Assembly (NCBI GenBank): GCA_941918925.1
Contig: OW799234.1
Coordinates: forward strand, 106,203,884 to 106,267,883
Direction of reading: 5' to 3'
Length of the DNA: 64,000 nucleotides
Source: Phyto melanocephala
Taxonomy: Eukaryota > Arthropoda > Insecta > Diptera > Rhinophoridae
Shown piece after piece: positions 11,261-23,184 of this stretch. The notes beneath the pieces were generated by a model, which saw only the letters and a program-made list of their open reading frames with translations, was not told the origin of the DNA and ran no database searches. Each line of letters opens with the position of its first letter. Position 1 is the stretch's first letter. The translations under genes and the position numbers were made by a program.

Positions 11261-12664
11261 TATACTTAATACTCATACCTCGAATATGTATTCTTTGATT
11301 TTCTACTAATTTTCGATAAAAATATACTATTTCATTTTATGAATGGCAAGATGCAATTTTGGCGTTTGCTAGAATAAGCAGAAATTCTTTTGTAAAATTA
11401 ATAAAATAACGCTTCGTTTCACGTCATACGTATATCTCTATCTGTGTTTCCATAAGTATACAGACAATAAGTGCGTAGTTAGTGGAATATTTTGTAGTTC
11501 GTTTAGAGGAACATGCCATTGTACTTCCTAATGAAGATACAAGTTCGATTAAAAATGTAAAGTTTACTCTAAACGACTTTTTTATTTAGGGTACGTATTG
11601 CTATTTGTGTAACTGTTTATATATTTACAGAATTAAAAAAAAATCTTTAAACGAAGAACTTCTTGTTGATGAAATTTTAATTAATTCAATTTAATTAAAA
11701 TATTAATTAAAAGTAGATCTAACTAAAAAAAGTTAATGGGAAATTTGTTTAAAATTATTTGGGGATAATTCGTATGAAGATAAAATTTAACATATTTGCC
11801 ATAAAAGAAAAATTATTTGTTTTTATGAAGAAAAAAAAAATGTATAAAAAAAAATTATAAAAAAAAATTATAAAAAAAATTATAAAAAATTATAAAAAAA
11901 AATAAAAAAAAATTATAAAAAAATTTTTTTTTAAAACAGACATCAACGAATTTTTTGCACACATAAATTTATTTTATTAAGAATAAAATTAAAAACTTTC
12001 CTGAATAAAGAATTTACTAAAAGTTTCCTAAATAAAGAAAATCTATTGAAAGTTCTTTCTTGAGGCATAGTTCCTCTTTTTGTTGGCTTCATTGCCTACT
12101 TATATGTATGTGGTTTTGTTTGTGTGTTCATTATAACTTGATCTTCCTCTCTCTCCTCTTACCATACACTCACACACACATAATCCCTTAAAACTTTTTT
12201 ACACTGGTCATAGGATTTGAACGGATATAAGCAATAATTTGCACATCATTTTGTGGTACGAAAGAACAAATTTGCAACAGCGTTAAATAAACGGAAAAAA
12301 GTAAGTCCAACAGCAGCAGTGGCAGTTGAAAAATACGTTATAACGAACCATACATAACGACATAAGTTTTGTAACTCAAATATAATGTGGATGTGTGTGT
12401 GTGTGTTCTAACAAGTCTATTATGAGCACGCAATTTGTAGGTATTAATGGTGGTTTTGTTTTTGTTATCGTTGTTGTTGTTGTTACTTTATGTAATACTT
12501 CAGAATTGTTATGATTGCCTACCCAACCAACCATAATAATGTTGGATTTAAAAAAGATTGATATTTATTTTTGTTATGAGTACATGTTGTGACACACAGT
12601 AACCCCATGAACAATTAAGAACATTAAGAATTCATATTTTTTTGTAATAAGTTTTACACAGCAA
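11261..12664. other. AT-rich non-coding stretch with (TTATAAAAAAA)n low complexity
   Basis: A TTATAAAAAAAA-type repeat occupies about 11842-11937. A (GT)n tract and (TTG)n tract follow near 12390 and 12470. No gene or element ends recognised. Confidence 0.55.
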
Positions 12665-13957
12665 CTGCTGTTTTTGAGTTTATTTGAAAAAATTAATTCT
12701 TAAATTTACCTGGAGGAAAATAATTTTTTGTATGATTTTCAATTTGGATTTAGGCGAGGATGTGGTACCGAGGATGCTGTCCTTAATGTTGTTAAAAATG
12801 TTTGTAAGGGTCTTGATGATGGTTTTTCTGGAGTTGCTGGAATATTTTTTGATTTTACTAAGGCTTTTGACCTGGTAGATCATCAGATAATGCTACATAA
12901 GTTAAAGTTCAAAGCATAAGTTCAAAGAGTTTTGTTGGTTCGGTTGAATATGGTGTGCCGCAGGGAAGTGGACTAGGGCCGCTATTATTCTCAATATATT
13001 TAAATGATTTAAAAAATCTTAACTTAAGTGGTCAGCTGTGTATGTTTGCTGATGATGTGTGTGTTATATCCATATAAGTATGATTTGGTACTCAAAACAC
13101 AAATTGAAAGAGATGCTTCACTAATTTTTGAATTTGCGAGATTAAATCGATTATTGCTCAATCCTAATAAGACCAATCTAATTCGTTTTAGACCACATTC
13201 TTTAAGTATTAACAACAATTTTAATGTATATGTAGACGGGAAAATCGTGCATGAAACCCATTCGGTTAAGTATTTAGGAATTACTCTTCAAAGTAACTTA
13301 TCGTGGGATCTGCATATAAATGATGTAAAAAGGAAGATAGCTCCAGCAATTGGAATTTTATACAAAATGAAAAACAAACTGGAAAAAAGATCAAAACTGA
13401 TGATATATCAATCCTTGATTGAATCTCACTTAAATTATTTGGCCATTATATATGCTCACAATCAAAATAATACACTACTTAAATCTCTTCAATGTATGCA
13501 AAACAAAGCGTTAAAAATTATATATAATTTACCGCTGTTGTATTCAACTATTCCTTTATATAAGGAAGTAGGCAAAACAATATTATTAATTTATGGGTTG
13601 CATGAATACCAAGTTTTAATGTTTGTCTTTAAATGTATAAATAATATTGGTTACCACACTATACCCTTTACGCAGAATCAAATAACTTTTAATACCCGAA
13701 ACAGAACAAATTTTAGAATTCCTAGATGCAGGTTAGAAACAACCAAGCAGCGAATCGATTATATTGGTGGAATTAAATTTAATAACTTGCCGCCAGCTTT
13801 AAAACAAGTAGATCGAATTTCCATTTTTAAGTCCTCTTGTAAAGAATACTTACTTAATAAAATTGAAACGCTTTTAATGTAATTTTTATTAAACTTTTAT
13901 ACAATTTGTAATCCAAATAAAATATACAGCTATATATGTAGTTGCAAAAAAAAAAAA
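12665..13957 (+). pseudogene. Non-LTR retrotransposon reverse transcriptase relic (Jockey/CR1-like)
   Basis: The 5'-truncated relic starts inside the reverse transcriptase with a LEENNFLYDFQFGFRRG-type segment. IFFDFTKAFDLVDHQ follows (near 12850), then YGVPQGSGLGPLLFS (near 12950) and the catalytic FADD (13045-13056). A frameshift just after FADD moves the frame to one that stays open to 13882 and ends in the usual C-terminal tract (NNLPPALK...). The stretch between the KLKFKA and SFVGSVEYG segments lacks roughly 25-30 residues. After the stop come AAATAAA and an A-run at about 13945-13957, marking a polyadenylated 3' end. There is no RNase H domain, which fits Jockey/CR1-type rather than I/R1-type elements. 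No target duplication was resolved. Confidence 0.82.
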
Positions 13958-14571
13958 TCTAATTTACATAAAACTTAAGCTAAAGACAAAATATAAGCTT
14001 TAAACAAGAGAGAGAACAAAATGTGCTTATTATGCAAGTAATACGAATTGTTATTGCTTATTATTTGAGCTCGCACAGAGTATACTGACGTTGATGTCTG
14101 ACATTCCGCAAAAACAGAAATTAGTACAGTATTTTGTGCATGTAATTATATGGAATGGAATTTATAGTTGGTGAATTCCTAAGAAATGTTGTAAAATTAT
14201 GACATTCTTAATTCACAACCTGTTGTAGGTTGTAAGTAGGTTGGTGCTACATATTAAAAACAAAAGCGGCGATAAGTTTCTGCTGTATCGATACAACATT
14301 CTTTAAATACAGGCAAAATTGTTGTAAATGTTGTATAAAAACTAATGAAGAAATTACCAAAAAGATTTGTATAATTACTGCGACGTAAAACTTCTACAAT
14401 AGGTTTTAGTATTGTTACAACTATTTTGTGTTGTTAAAACATAAAATTCAAAGTTTGTTATATACATACTTATACAACACATATTTGGCATATCTGTTTT
14501 TATTTCAGTTTTAACACATAGAGTGTTGAAAATCCTTTATTGTTAATTACACTATGCTAGTTGAAAAAACA
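13958..14571. other. Non-coding stretch
   Basis: Nothing recognised beyond AT-rich sequence with a few GTTGTA-type repeats. Confidence 0.5.
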
Positions 14572-15323
14572 GACAAGCCGGGCACCTGGCTTTTTAATAT
14601 AATTCGGGTACGCTGAATCTAGTGGTGCCCACGGTTTTTTAAGATTGGCTCTGGTTTTCGAGATATACCGTTATTTACAAAATGGAGGAGGTTGCTCAAC
14701 ATATGTTCGTGTAACTCAAAAACGCTTTAGCTTATTGAAAAAAACTTAAAAAACCGAAATTCCGCAATAAAATTTCCTTTAAGGAAAGTAAAATAAGAAA
14801 ATATCCGCAGTCGTTTTAGAAACATAATTTTTTTTTTTTGAAAAAAAAAACTAATTTTTTTATCAAAATTTCGAAATTTTTGTTTTTTAAAAGTTCATTA
14901 AAAATCAAAAAATGCAGCTAGGCTTCTAATTTTTTGCAAACATATAAAAAACGAAGCTGGTAACAAAACAAGCCATAAATCTTTAAAATCTGTTAGCAAC
15001 TTTTGATTATATTCACAAAAGTCGACAAATTTTAGTTAATTTAAGAATTTCATTTTATTGCAGAATTTCGGTTTTCTATTCTATTCACAAAAGTCGACAA
15101 ATTTTAGTTAATTTAAGAATTTCATTTTATTGCAGAATTTCGGTTTTTAAATTTTTTCAATAAACTAAAGCGTTTTTGAGTTACACGAACTTATGTTGTG
15201 CAACCTCCTCCATTTTGGAAATAACGGTATATCTCGAAATCCAGAGCCAATCTTAAAAAACCGTGGGCACCACTGAATTTAGAGTACCCGAATTATGTTA
15301 AAACGCCAGGTGCCCAGCTTGTC
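14572..15323. mobile_element. Foldback-type element with inverted arms of about 200 bp
   Basis: The left arm (14572-14775) begins GACAAGCCGGGCACCTGGC. The right arm (15118-15323), read in reverse, begins GACAAGCTGGGCACCTGGC and tracks the left arm through GTGGTGCCCACGGTTTTTTA, CGAGATATACCGTTATTT, AATGGAGGAGGTTGC and CAATAAAAT with scattered differences. The centre is AT-rich. A 72-bp direct duplication (about 15011-15082 and 15083-15154) contains CACAAAAGTCGACAAATTTT twice and runs into the right arm. There is no open frame or clear target duplication, so the superfamily is undetermined. Confidence 0.75.
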
Positions 15324-16538
15324 ACGAAAAAAAGTGTAAATTTCTTGCACAGTGTTATTTATATCTTTGAATTGTTGATTACACATGTATATATGCAGAT
15401 GAAATTATAGTTATAGCTAGTCTATCAATTGTATACGGCCTTATAGGCTCGATTAATTATTTTGTTACCAATAAATAAATAAATAAAAAAAACTCTCAAT
15501 TGGTACATCTAATTTTGCTTCAAATCTGACACAAAAATTTATAATCATTTTCATTCTTGTCTAAATGATATCACCAAAAAAATGTGAATATACACATCTT
15601 TTCATTCCATTTGACACATAAAGTGTATACTTTCTGAGTCCTGGTATTATTTTAGAACAATCTAGCTATGTCTGTCCGCTATGTTCGTCTGCTAAAAGCG
15701 CGATAGAGTTCGAACAAAAAAAGAAAAGGCAATGTAATGAAATTGGGCATATAAATATTAATAATTAGAAACATTTGCCACTAAATATGGTCCAAATCGG
15801 TCTATTAAAAAGATATCTATGCATTGTAATGCAGGAGTAGATCAAACAAAATGTGAAATCGTCTAAACGCAGTGACGTGGAGCGTAACAGATATTACTCT
15901 CGGATAAAAAAAAAATTCCCTGACAATTTTTGAAGCCAGTTTATTACAGAAAGAGTTTTGGATCAAAATTTAAGAAAATTTTCCCTGCACAGTGTTTCTT
16001 TTGCTTTATTTGAAATTTTAAGGGTCATAAAACTGATGAAATAGATGTATGATGATGATTGTGAAATTTTTGTCAAGATTATCGTGGGCCCACTTTAAAG
16101 CTCACCTTTTAATAAGAAACTTTCTTGAACTCATATAATTTATATATTGACAACATTTTTAAAAGAATAAAAGAACTCTACCTTTCATTATTTTAATTAA
16201 ATTTATTTGCAGAAATGACTTTGACATGCCTTCTTTTAAGACCACCTCCCTTATAAGGGATACTCTAGTATTTATGTATATGAAAATATAATATTTTTAA
16301 TTTTAAAGATTTTAAATTATTTTGAAATGTAACTTAAGCTTATGTGCCAATTTAAGAGAATTTCGCATAAAAAATTTGCATCACCTTTAGTTCTAATAAC
16401 AACACAAATTTTATGATTAGTAATGCCAGAAGTACAACGCCCACACAAAACAAAACTTATTTTGGGACCGCTTCTATTTAATTGGATTTATATAAAAAAG
16501 CACCACTATAAATTGTTCATTTAGCACTTACCGTACAA
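15324..16538. other. Non-coding stretch with a faint DINE-like trace
   Basis: Near 15605-15710, ACATAAAGTGTATACTTTCT and GTCTGTCCGC resemble the DINE-like 5' block, but termini are missing. The rest is unremarkable AT-rich DNA. Confidence 0.4.
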
Positions 16539-16539
16539 A

Positions 16540-17509
16540 AACAAGTAAGAATGCCATATTCAACCGTGCTGAATATTATAACATCCTTCACCATCATAGT
16601 AACCACATTAAAGCTTACCCTTGATATCAGTTTGAATGTTATACGGCATTTTGCTTTATTATTTCGTCCGAAATCTTTATTTTTGAATTTCATCATTGTT
16701 AGCTGTAGAAGTCAAGCTCTATTATTTTATAACCATATTGATGGGTTTGAGAAAAAAGTTATCCGCCATTTTTTTAGTGCAACATCTTGAATTTTATATT
16801 TTTCATAATTTACTGTATGCCACTGTTTAAGTCCTTTCACTTGATATGAATATTGAGGGGGTTGAAGTGGGTACATTTTTAATTATTTGATTTGACCCAT
16901 ATATAAATTTATTGTACGCCACTTTGTAGTTTGCTGTCCAGAAGCTAAAAGATTGATTTTTTCGTTTGAAAATTTTGGGAAAAACTCCAACAAAAATTTT
17001 TTGTGCTTATATCTCAGTTAGTTTCCAACCGGTTTGTCAGTTTTTCTGGGCAGTAAAACGGATATATTTGGGTGTCTTTATAGTGACTAAAAGTTAATAA
17101 GAACCTTTAAAAAGGTCATAGATTTAAAAAATATATATTAAATAAAATGTTTTTGCTTATAACTCTGCCAATTAGTTTGAATTAGGAATATCCCTAAAGG
17201 CATATCATATCTACAAATAGTAACAAGCGTGTGTATAAATTATTCTAGAGCTTCAAAATTCTTATTTTTATGGTAGAAATATGGGAAAACAACAGAGGCC
17301 GTCGTGTGTTTGTTTACTCATATCTTAGGAAGTTATGGAGCGATTGTACTAGCTGGGGCGATTGTACTAGATTTCAAACGGACAATGCTCAATCGAATCC
17401 CCTATTCATAAGCTCTCATAAAAAACATACTTTGTGTGGTCGGAAATAAATATTGTGGAAATTACAAACGGAATGCCAAAGGTATGATATACTCTTGGCG
17501 CACAGAGTT
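16540..17509 (-). mobile_element. DINE-1-like element, older subfamily
   Basis: The minus-strand 3' end is at the left: ACAAGTAAGAATGCCATATTC, with CAACCGTGCTGAAT matching the hairpin. The 5' portion is at the right, with GGTATGATATACTCTTGGCGC at the terminus and inward CATTCCGTTTGTAATTTCCA, CTTATGAATAGGGGATTCGAT in minus orientation. The interior matches 8477-9530 (AACTGACAAACCGGTTGGAA, AGATATAAGCACAAAAA). A non-autonomous, substantially diverged copy. Confidence 0.66.
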
Positions 17510-18825
17510 GCATAGGAAGCCAAATTGTTTGCTTGGTTGCGTTTTTCTCTATGTACAAGTAACGTTTGGTAAATTGCGAATATGCGTTTTGTGCCAACAT
17601 GTTTAACAAATGTGTGATAATTTATTTTTAGCACCTTAAATTAAAATTAGACTTTTTTGCTGTTTGTTTTTTGTTTATTTTCATTTTTAGTATAATTGCA
17701 GTTGTTGCCAATTATAAAATCATATAAACGAAATAAAAACATTTGCTAAATAATATAATTATCTTTACTGCTTCTATTATCGCGAACAAGATTTGATTTT
17801 TTATAAGAAATGTATGAGTCAGTTTTGGCAAATGTTTTTTTTATTATTTTATTTATTTTTTTATAATTTTTATAAGTTAAACTTCACAAATCAACCAGGT
17901 ATATATGTCTGTGTCTATGTATGTATATATGATATGCTATGTATCTTACCAATCACCTGACTAGTCATTGTTTATAATTTAAGTCATTTTAAAGTTTTTT
18001 GTTTGTTTTTATTTTATGTGTTTAAAGTTTTTATTTTTTTAAACTGATTCTATGTCGATCCTCTGTTAAATTCGTTTATTATATTTTATCCACTAATTTG
18101 TAATTATTTTATACACATTTTAAACATTAAACTCTTGTTATTGTTCATAATTGTTTTGAGTATGAATAAGTTTAATGGCAAACGTTATTAACTTTTTTAA
18201 TTGTTATTGCAGTTTTTGTTGTTGCTGCTGTTGTTGCTTTTATTATTGTTTTTGTATCATAATTACTCTTATTACAGTTTTAAACAGTTTTTTTTCTTTT
18301 CTCTAATTTTTCAACTTTTAGTGGTGATGTTGGTTAATGACTTTGTTAAGAGGGGATGTGCTATTATTGCTGTTGTTGTTATTGTTGATAATTGTTGTTG
18401 ATATTAATAAAAAAAAATTAATATAAATTTGCGGTTTTAAAAGATGTAATATCAGTTACAAATGTTGTTAATGCTTATGTTAATGTTTCTGTTGCTGTTA
18501 ATGCTGCAAAACATAAAAAAAAATATTGTAATATGATACCATTTAGACATGGTTTGCAGTTATGCGTATTTAATAGCATTTTGTTAAATGGATTGTAAAA
18601 ATTACTTTTAATTAAAAGTAAGATGATATGTATTACAAATTTTAATGTGAATAGAAGAGTAAAGTGTGGACCTTAAAATTGCTTTCTGTGTCTAATAATA
18701 TACATATATCCGTCCATCTGTCTTTCCATCTAACTTTGTTGACAAAGTAAAAGTCTCAATTTTAAATAGATTCCAATAAAATTTCGTCTACACAACTCTT
18801 TGGTCGCAAGATTAAACCTTATTTA
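17510..18825. other. AT-rich non-coding stretch
   Basis: It contains (TTG)n and (GTT)n tracts near 18215-18240 and 18365-18400. A short CCGTCCATCTGTCTTTCCAT trace near 18712 may be a DINE-like scrap. No gene recognised. Confidence 0.5.
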
Positions 18826-19573
18826 TTATACCCTTCACCTGTGGTGCACAAGGGTATATATAGCTTTGTCATTCCGTTTGTAATTTCTACAATTTTCATT
18901 TCCGACCCCATAAAGTATATATTTTCTGAAAGCTTATGAATAGAGGAGTCGATTAAGCCCTGACCGTCTGTCCGTCTGCCCGTCTGTCCGTGTGTTGGTT
19001 GAAATCAACTTTTAGAAGCAACTATATGTTCCTTAGATCTTTATATGGTATCAATCTCTTGGAAATATTCAGGAATGAATCGCTATTGAAATTCAGCATA
19101 ATCGCCCAATAACTTTCTGAGATATGAGCAAAAAATCACGACCACCTCGTTTTTTTACACAATTACAACAACAACATACATACATAAATATATGTAAAAA
19201 CCATACAAAAAAAGAAAAAATTACAAAAAGAAAAAATATTAAAAATAAAAAAAAAAAAATAATAAAAAAAATTACAAAAAAAAAATTTTTTAAATAATTT
19301 AAAAAAAAATTTAAAAAATTTTTAAAAAATTTTTTTAAAAAATTAAAAAAACAATATAAAAAAAAATAATAACAAAATATAAATAATATATTAAATAAAA
19401 TAAATTTTTTTGGCTCAGCTGGGATTCGATGCCACATTTATTCTAACCAGTATATACATATGTACGTATTTGATATGAGATGAATGGTGATACAAACAAT
19501 TGTTATTGCATGACTACACGTTGTGAAGGGTATATAAGATTCGGCACGGCCGAATATAGGACTGTTACTTGTT
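18826..19573 (+). mobile_element. DINE-1-like element, young subfamily, with inverted interior
   Basis: The 5' end is TTATACCCTTCACCTGTGGT, followed by TTTCCGACCCCATAAAG and AGGAGTCGATTAAGCCCTGA, then CCGTCTGTCC repeats. The 3' end is AAGGGTATATAAGATTCGGC, then ACGGCCGAATATAGG and TTACTTGTT. Unlike its sisters, the A/T-rich tract comes before a GGCTCAGCTGGGATTCGATG segment (19414-19455). In the others the reverse complement of that segment precedes the tract, so an internal block has flipped. Confidence 0.76.
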
Positions 19574-19678
19574 GTGGTTGTAATCGGCACATAATTGGAG
19601 TTTCGCGTTCATAACTGACTTGCAAAGTTTTTCCAAAAATAAACAATAATTCAAGTCACAACTCCAGTTGTATTATAC

Positions 19679-20352
19679 TGGGTGGCCCAAAATTAGCGAA
19701 GGGATTTAAATTCGTTATATCTTTTTATTTAAGAAATAATTATAAATTTTTTTTAAAACACTATATAAATGGGGAATATTTTTAGTTTAGTTATGAAAAA
19801 TAATATCTCGCAAGTGGTGGCCATATTGTGCTTCGCAAATTCGTGCTCTTTCCAACACATTTCCTATAACCTTTCGCAAAACTTCAGTTCTTATGTTGTT
19901 TATTTCGTGGCGTATATTGCTTTTTAATTGCTGGATGGTTCTAGGCTTATTAATGTAGATTTTTCCTTTCAAATAACCTTAAAGAAAACAGTCTGAAGTG
20001 GTCAACGGATGAACGGTGAACGGATTGTACGCGAAATATTTCGTTTACCAAAGATGTCCCGTAAAAGAGGCATTTAGTCCCTTGAAGTGTGCGATGTGGC
20101 TCCATCTTATTGAAACCATACTTGCGTATGGTTTTCCACGGCTGGCCTTAAAAAATTTTCCAACATTGTCCGATATCTGACAACATTGACGGAAACGGCA
20201 ACTCCGTGTTCATTTTTTAAAAAATAAGGACCAATTATCCTTTCCGATGAAACACCGCATCAAACCGTACACTTAGATGGGTGTGATTCTCGTTGTTAAA
20301 CTACTCTCACATTTTCCGTAGCCCATATCCTGCAGTTTTGCTTATTAACGAA
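19679..20352 (-). pseudogene. ITm-superfamily transposase relic, copy 1
   Basis: Minus-strand translation over several frames gives FVNKQNCRIWATENVRV, then a TV*CGVSSERIIGPYF segment and VVRYRTMLENFLRPAVE. WFQ*DGATSHTSRD follows, with the catalytic D retained, then a C-terminal frame GKIYINKPRTIQQLKSNI that ends in HHLRDIIFHN at 19787. The same order occurs in the open frame at 61445. The N-terminal DNA-binding part is absent. The left flank GGGTGGCCCAAAATTAGCG (19681 on) looks like a terminal repeat, but its partner was not found. Confidence 0.72.
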
Positions 20353-20677
20353 CCAACTTAATTGGAAAGGGAAATTATGAATAAAATTATGATTTTCTTC
20401 TGCTTTAATGCTCAACAATTTGGGCACGTTGTTCAATTAAGTACCCCCCAAGTTTCCTTTACAAAATACGGAAAAGAAAAACCAAATTATAATAAAAACC
20501 CTTCGGTAATTGTGGGTACTATCGGTACTATTTTTGTATGCTTGCTGTTGGTAATATCCCTTGAAACATTTTGTTTAACATTAAAATTTTATTTTATTTA
20601 TTTTCATACAGGGATGTAAAATTAGAATGTCTTTGCTTAATATAAAAGTAATTTTTTTGGAATTTTTAAGGCATATC
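20353..20677. other. Non-coding stretch
   Basis: An open frame on the plus strand (20362-20619) has a hydrophobic C-terminal half but resembles no protein I know. It directly abuts a transposon relic, so I do not call it a gene. Confidence 0.4.
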
Positions 20678-20880
20678 CATACGGTACTCGTATCCAATCA
20701 ACTGACTGTTTTTTTATATACAATTTATCAGCGTTTTAAACTTTTTTTTAAAATTCAGTCTGCATTTATAAAATTTAGTTTTATTATACAATAAATAATT
20801 CGCAGTTTAAGTTGGTTCAAAACGTTTTTAAAAATACAAAATCATGAATAAAAAGTTTTCGCTCTAAAGTTTTTTTAAAA
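20678..20880 (+). repeat. Unclassified interspersed repeat, copy A
   Basis: GGTACTCGTATCCAATCA, then ATTTATCAGCGTTTT, AATAAATAATTCGCAGTTTA and GTTTTTAAAAATACAAAA recur in the same order at 54724-54955. There is no coding content. Ends are defined only by where the two copies stop matching. Confidence 0.55.
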
Positions 20881-20948
20881 AATTTATATAACAAATAAAT
20901 GTTTTCGATCTTCTTTATTTATATGGTTATTTATATTGTTTGTTATAT

Positions 20949-21456
20949 TGTTATAAATTTTGGCTTATTTCCTTTAAATCAAGTTTGAGTTCTTTTATTG
21001 CAATCAAAAACAATTGAAATTAGTTATAAAATTAAGAGCACTTTATTTACTTAAACATACTCAGATATTGTTTTATAGCACTTTACTTATTTCACTTATC
21101 GTTATTCACTTTTATTATCAAACTCACTTTGATACACACTTTACAAGCTCTATTGTAATACTGATCCTGTTAGCTGTGTTGTTCGGCTATTTATAGTAAC
21201 ATAGTGGTGTTCGGTAACATTCGACAAAGTTCTCGTATGTTCCTTCGAAAACCGTTACATTTTAATTAAGACGTAATGTTAAGTAATATGCAGTAATAAT
21301 AAAAGTGCCTAAAAGTATGCTGCACATAATAACTTACATCATGTTCGAACAACCAGCGAAATAAACTAATACAAACAAAATTACAGTAACTTAAACTAAT
21401 ACAACTAAAATAAAATTATAATGTAAATTAAGCTATTTAAAAATAAATCTGTTACA
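20949..21456 (-). mobile_element. Retrotransposon LTR (3' LTR with polypurine tract)
   Basis: It shares most of its length with the LTR at 22079-22591. It begins TGTTATAAA and ends CTGTTACA in plus orientation. Read on the minus strand it has a TATA box (CTATAAATAGCCGAACAACA) followed downstream by AATAAA, so transcription would run leftwards. Immediately internal lies AAGCGGAAGGTAG (minus, 21457-21469), a plausible polypurine tract, which makes this a 3' LTR with a little internal sequence left. ATAT precedes it at 20945-20948. A gypsy-type origin is inferred from the ATAT target preference only. Confidence 0.7.
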
Positions 21457-22078
21457 CTACCTTCCGCTTAAGCCTCTTTGTCCCGAATAGGCACAAATTC
21501 ACTTTTTCCGTACGGTATTTTTTCGCTCTCAAATTAATATGAAATATTTTTTAACTCAAATGTTTTGTTGTTTTCTCAGCTAAATTTTTTACTAAAAATT
21601 GCTTTAAAATATTTTCTGCAGAAATATGATTTGATGAACTTTCTTATTTCTAATTTTTTATTTACCTGCAGTTTAATATCAATTGACACAGCAGAAATTG
21701 TTTTCACAAGTAAATAAACGAAAACTGCATTTCAATAGACGATACTGAATATAATAAGGGTTTGTGAATTGAACAAATAAATTTCAAATGGGTTGTGGAT
21801 TGTTGTATTTTTTATTGAAAGTCAAAATCATAGATTTATTCAGTCCGCTGTGTAAGTGGTCTCCATGGCTTAGTTAAGTTCTATTAGTTATATTCTATGA
21901 TTTTACTGTACTGCGTACTTGATGTTGAGCCAAAATTTTGGTCAATCTATTAAATTTGCTGTGTTTAATGTTTAAAAAAATTTTTATACCTTAAAAACAC
22001 TCTTTACAAGAAGAAGTTGTGAATTGTAGAATGATAATGAGCTTGTCTGTGTACTTATCAAAAAATTTCTGTTAATAT
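21457..22078. other. Remnant internal region and AT-rich spacer between two LTRs
   Basis: The first 13 bases form the presumed polypurine tract of the left LTR. The rest holds no gag or pol motif that I recognise and may be host sequence. Confidence 0.45.
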
Positions 22079-22591
22079 TGTTACGTTTATACCTTTTATA
22101 AATGTTGGATTATTTCGTTTAAATAAACCTTTTGAGTTCTTTTATTGCAATCAAAAACAGTTGAAATTTGTTATAAAATTAAGAGCACTTTATTTACTTA
22201 AACACACTCAAAGATTGCTTTAATATCACCTTACTTATTACACTTATGATTATACACTTTTATTATCAAACACACTTTGATACGCACCTTACAAGCTCTA
22301 CTGTAATACTGATTACGTTAGCTGTGTTGTTCGGCTATTTATAGTAACATAGTGGTGTTCGGTAACATTCGACAAAGTTCTCGTATGTACATTCTAGTAC
22401 ATTCGAAAACCGTTAAATTTAAATTAAGACGTTAAGTAATAGGTACGAATAATAGAAGTGCCTAAAAGTGTGCTACACAAAATAACAAACAACAAAATAA
22501 ACTAATACAAATAAAACTACAGTAACTTAAACTACTACAACTAAAATAAATTATAATGTAAATTAAGCTACTTAAAAATAAATCTGTAACA
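22079..22591 (-). mobile_element. Solo LTR with ATAT target duplication
   Basis: It begins TGTTACG, ends CTGTAACA, and is flanked on both sides by ATAT (22075-22078 and 22592-22595). It carries the same TATA box and AATAAA arrangement as the LTR at 20949-21456, reading leftwards. No internal region adjoins it. A 4-bp duplication around an LTR bounded by TG and CA supports excision by recombination between the two LTRs of one insertion. Confidence 0.72.
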
Positions 22592-23184
22592 ATATCAATG
22601 AATTTTTTTTGTAGTTGCTACACCTAAGATAACTAACATAATACCCTGTCAGACAGATATTTTTAATTGTTTTAATTTAGTGTTGATTGAGCAACTAAAA
22701 TAAGTGTTCACACATACTCAATTTATCTTACTCCATTAGCATTTGATATACGATGTATTTATACCGGATCAAATAATGTCTTCTCTTCAGTTTTTTTCTT
22801 GTTCATAAAATGTATTTGAATTTATTTAAACATTTTATTAAAATTTCCATAAAACATTTGCCATTTTTTTCCTTTTTTACTTTTTGTTTTTTGTATATTT
22901 ATTTGTTTGACATCAGAAATGCCACCTAAAGAATTTTCTTCTCACTGAACATACTTCTCAAAAGTTGTATTTCGAGAATAAAGTACATATTGCTCAATTT
23001 AAAAGTAATTTTTAGTATGGTAAATTGAACTCAATAAAGGCCTCTAATTGCGATAATATTATAAATTGGCAATTAAGGCGCGTGTGCGAACATAGTATAA
23101 TTCGATAACGAAAAATGTAATGCAATTTTTTAGCTTTCGAAAGCTATACTGGCTATACAGCTCTACAGTCAGTTACATACAGTT
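22592..23184. other. AT-rich non-coding stretch
   Basis: No gene or element recognised. Confidence 0.5.

Noticed and set aside
10351..11475. AGATAATAGTGCGT and AGACAATAAGTGCGT as terminal repeats of the Tc1 relic
   Set aside because: They are in direct rather than inverted orientation, so they cannot be the terminal inverted repeats.
19093..19437. 114-codon phenylalanine-rich minus-strand frame
   Set aside because: It reads through the poly-A/T core of a DINE-like element and is low-complexity.
21014..21196. Hydrophobic 60-codon frame resembling one at 46193-46444
   Set aside because: The likeness comes from both lying antisense across related LTRs; there is no independent support for a membrane protein.
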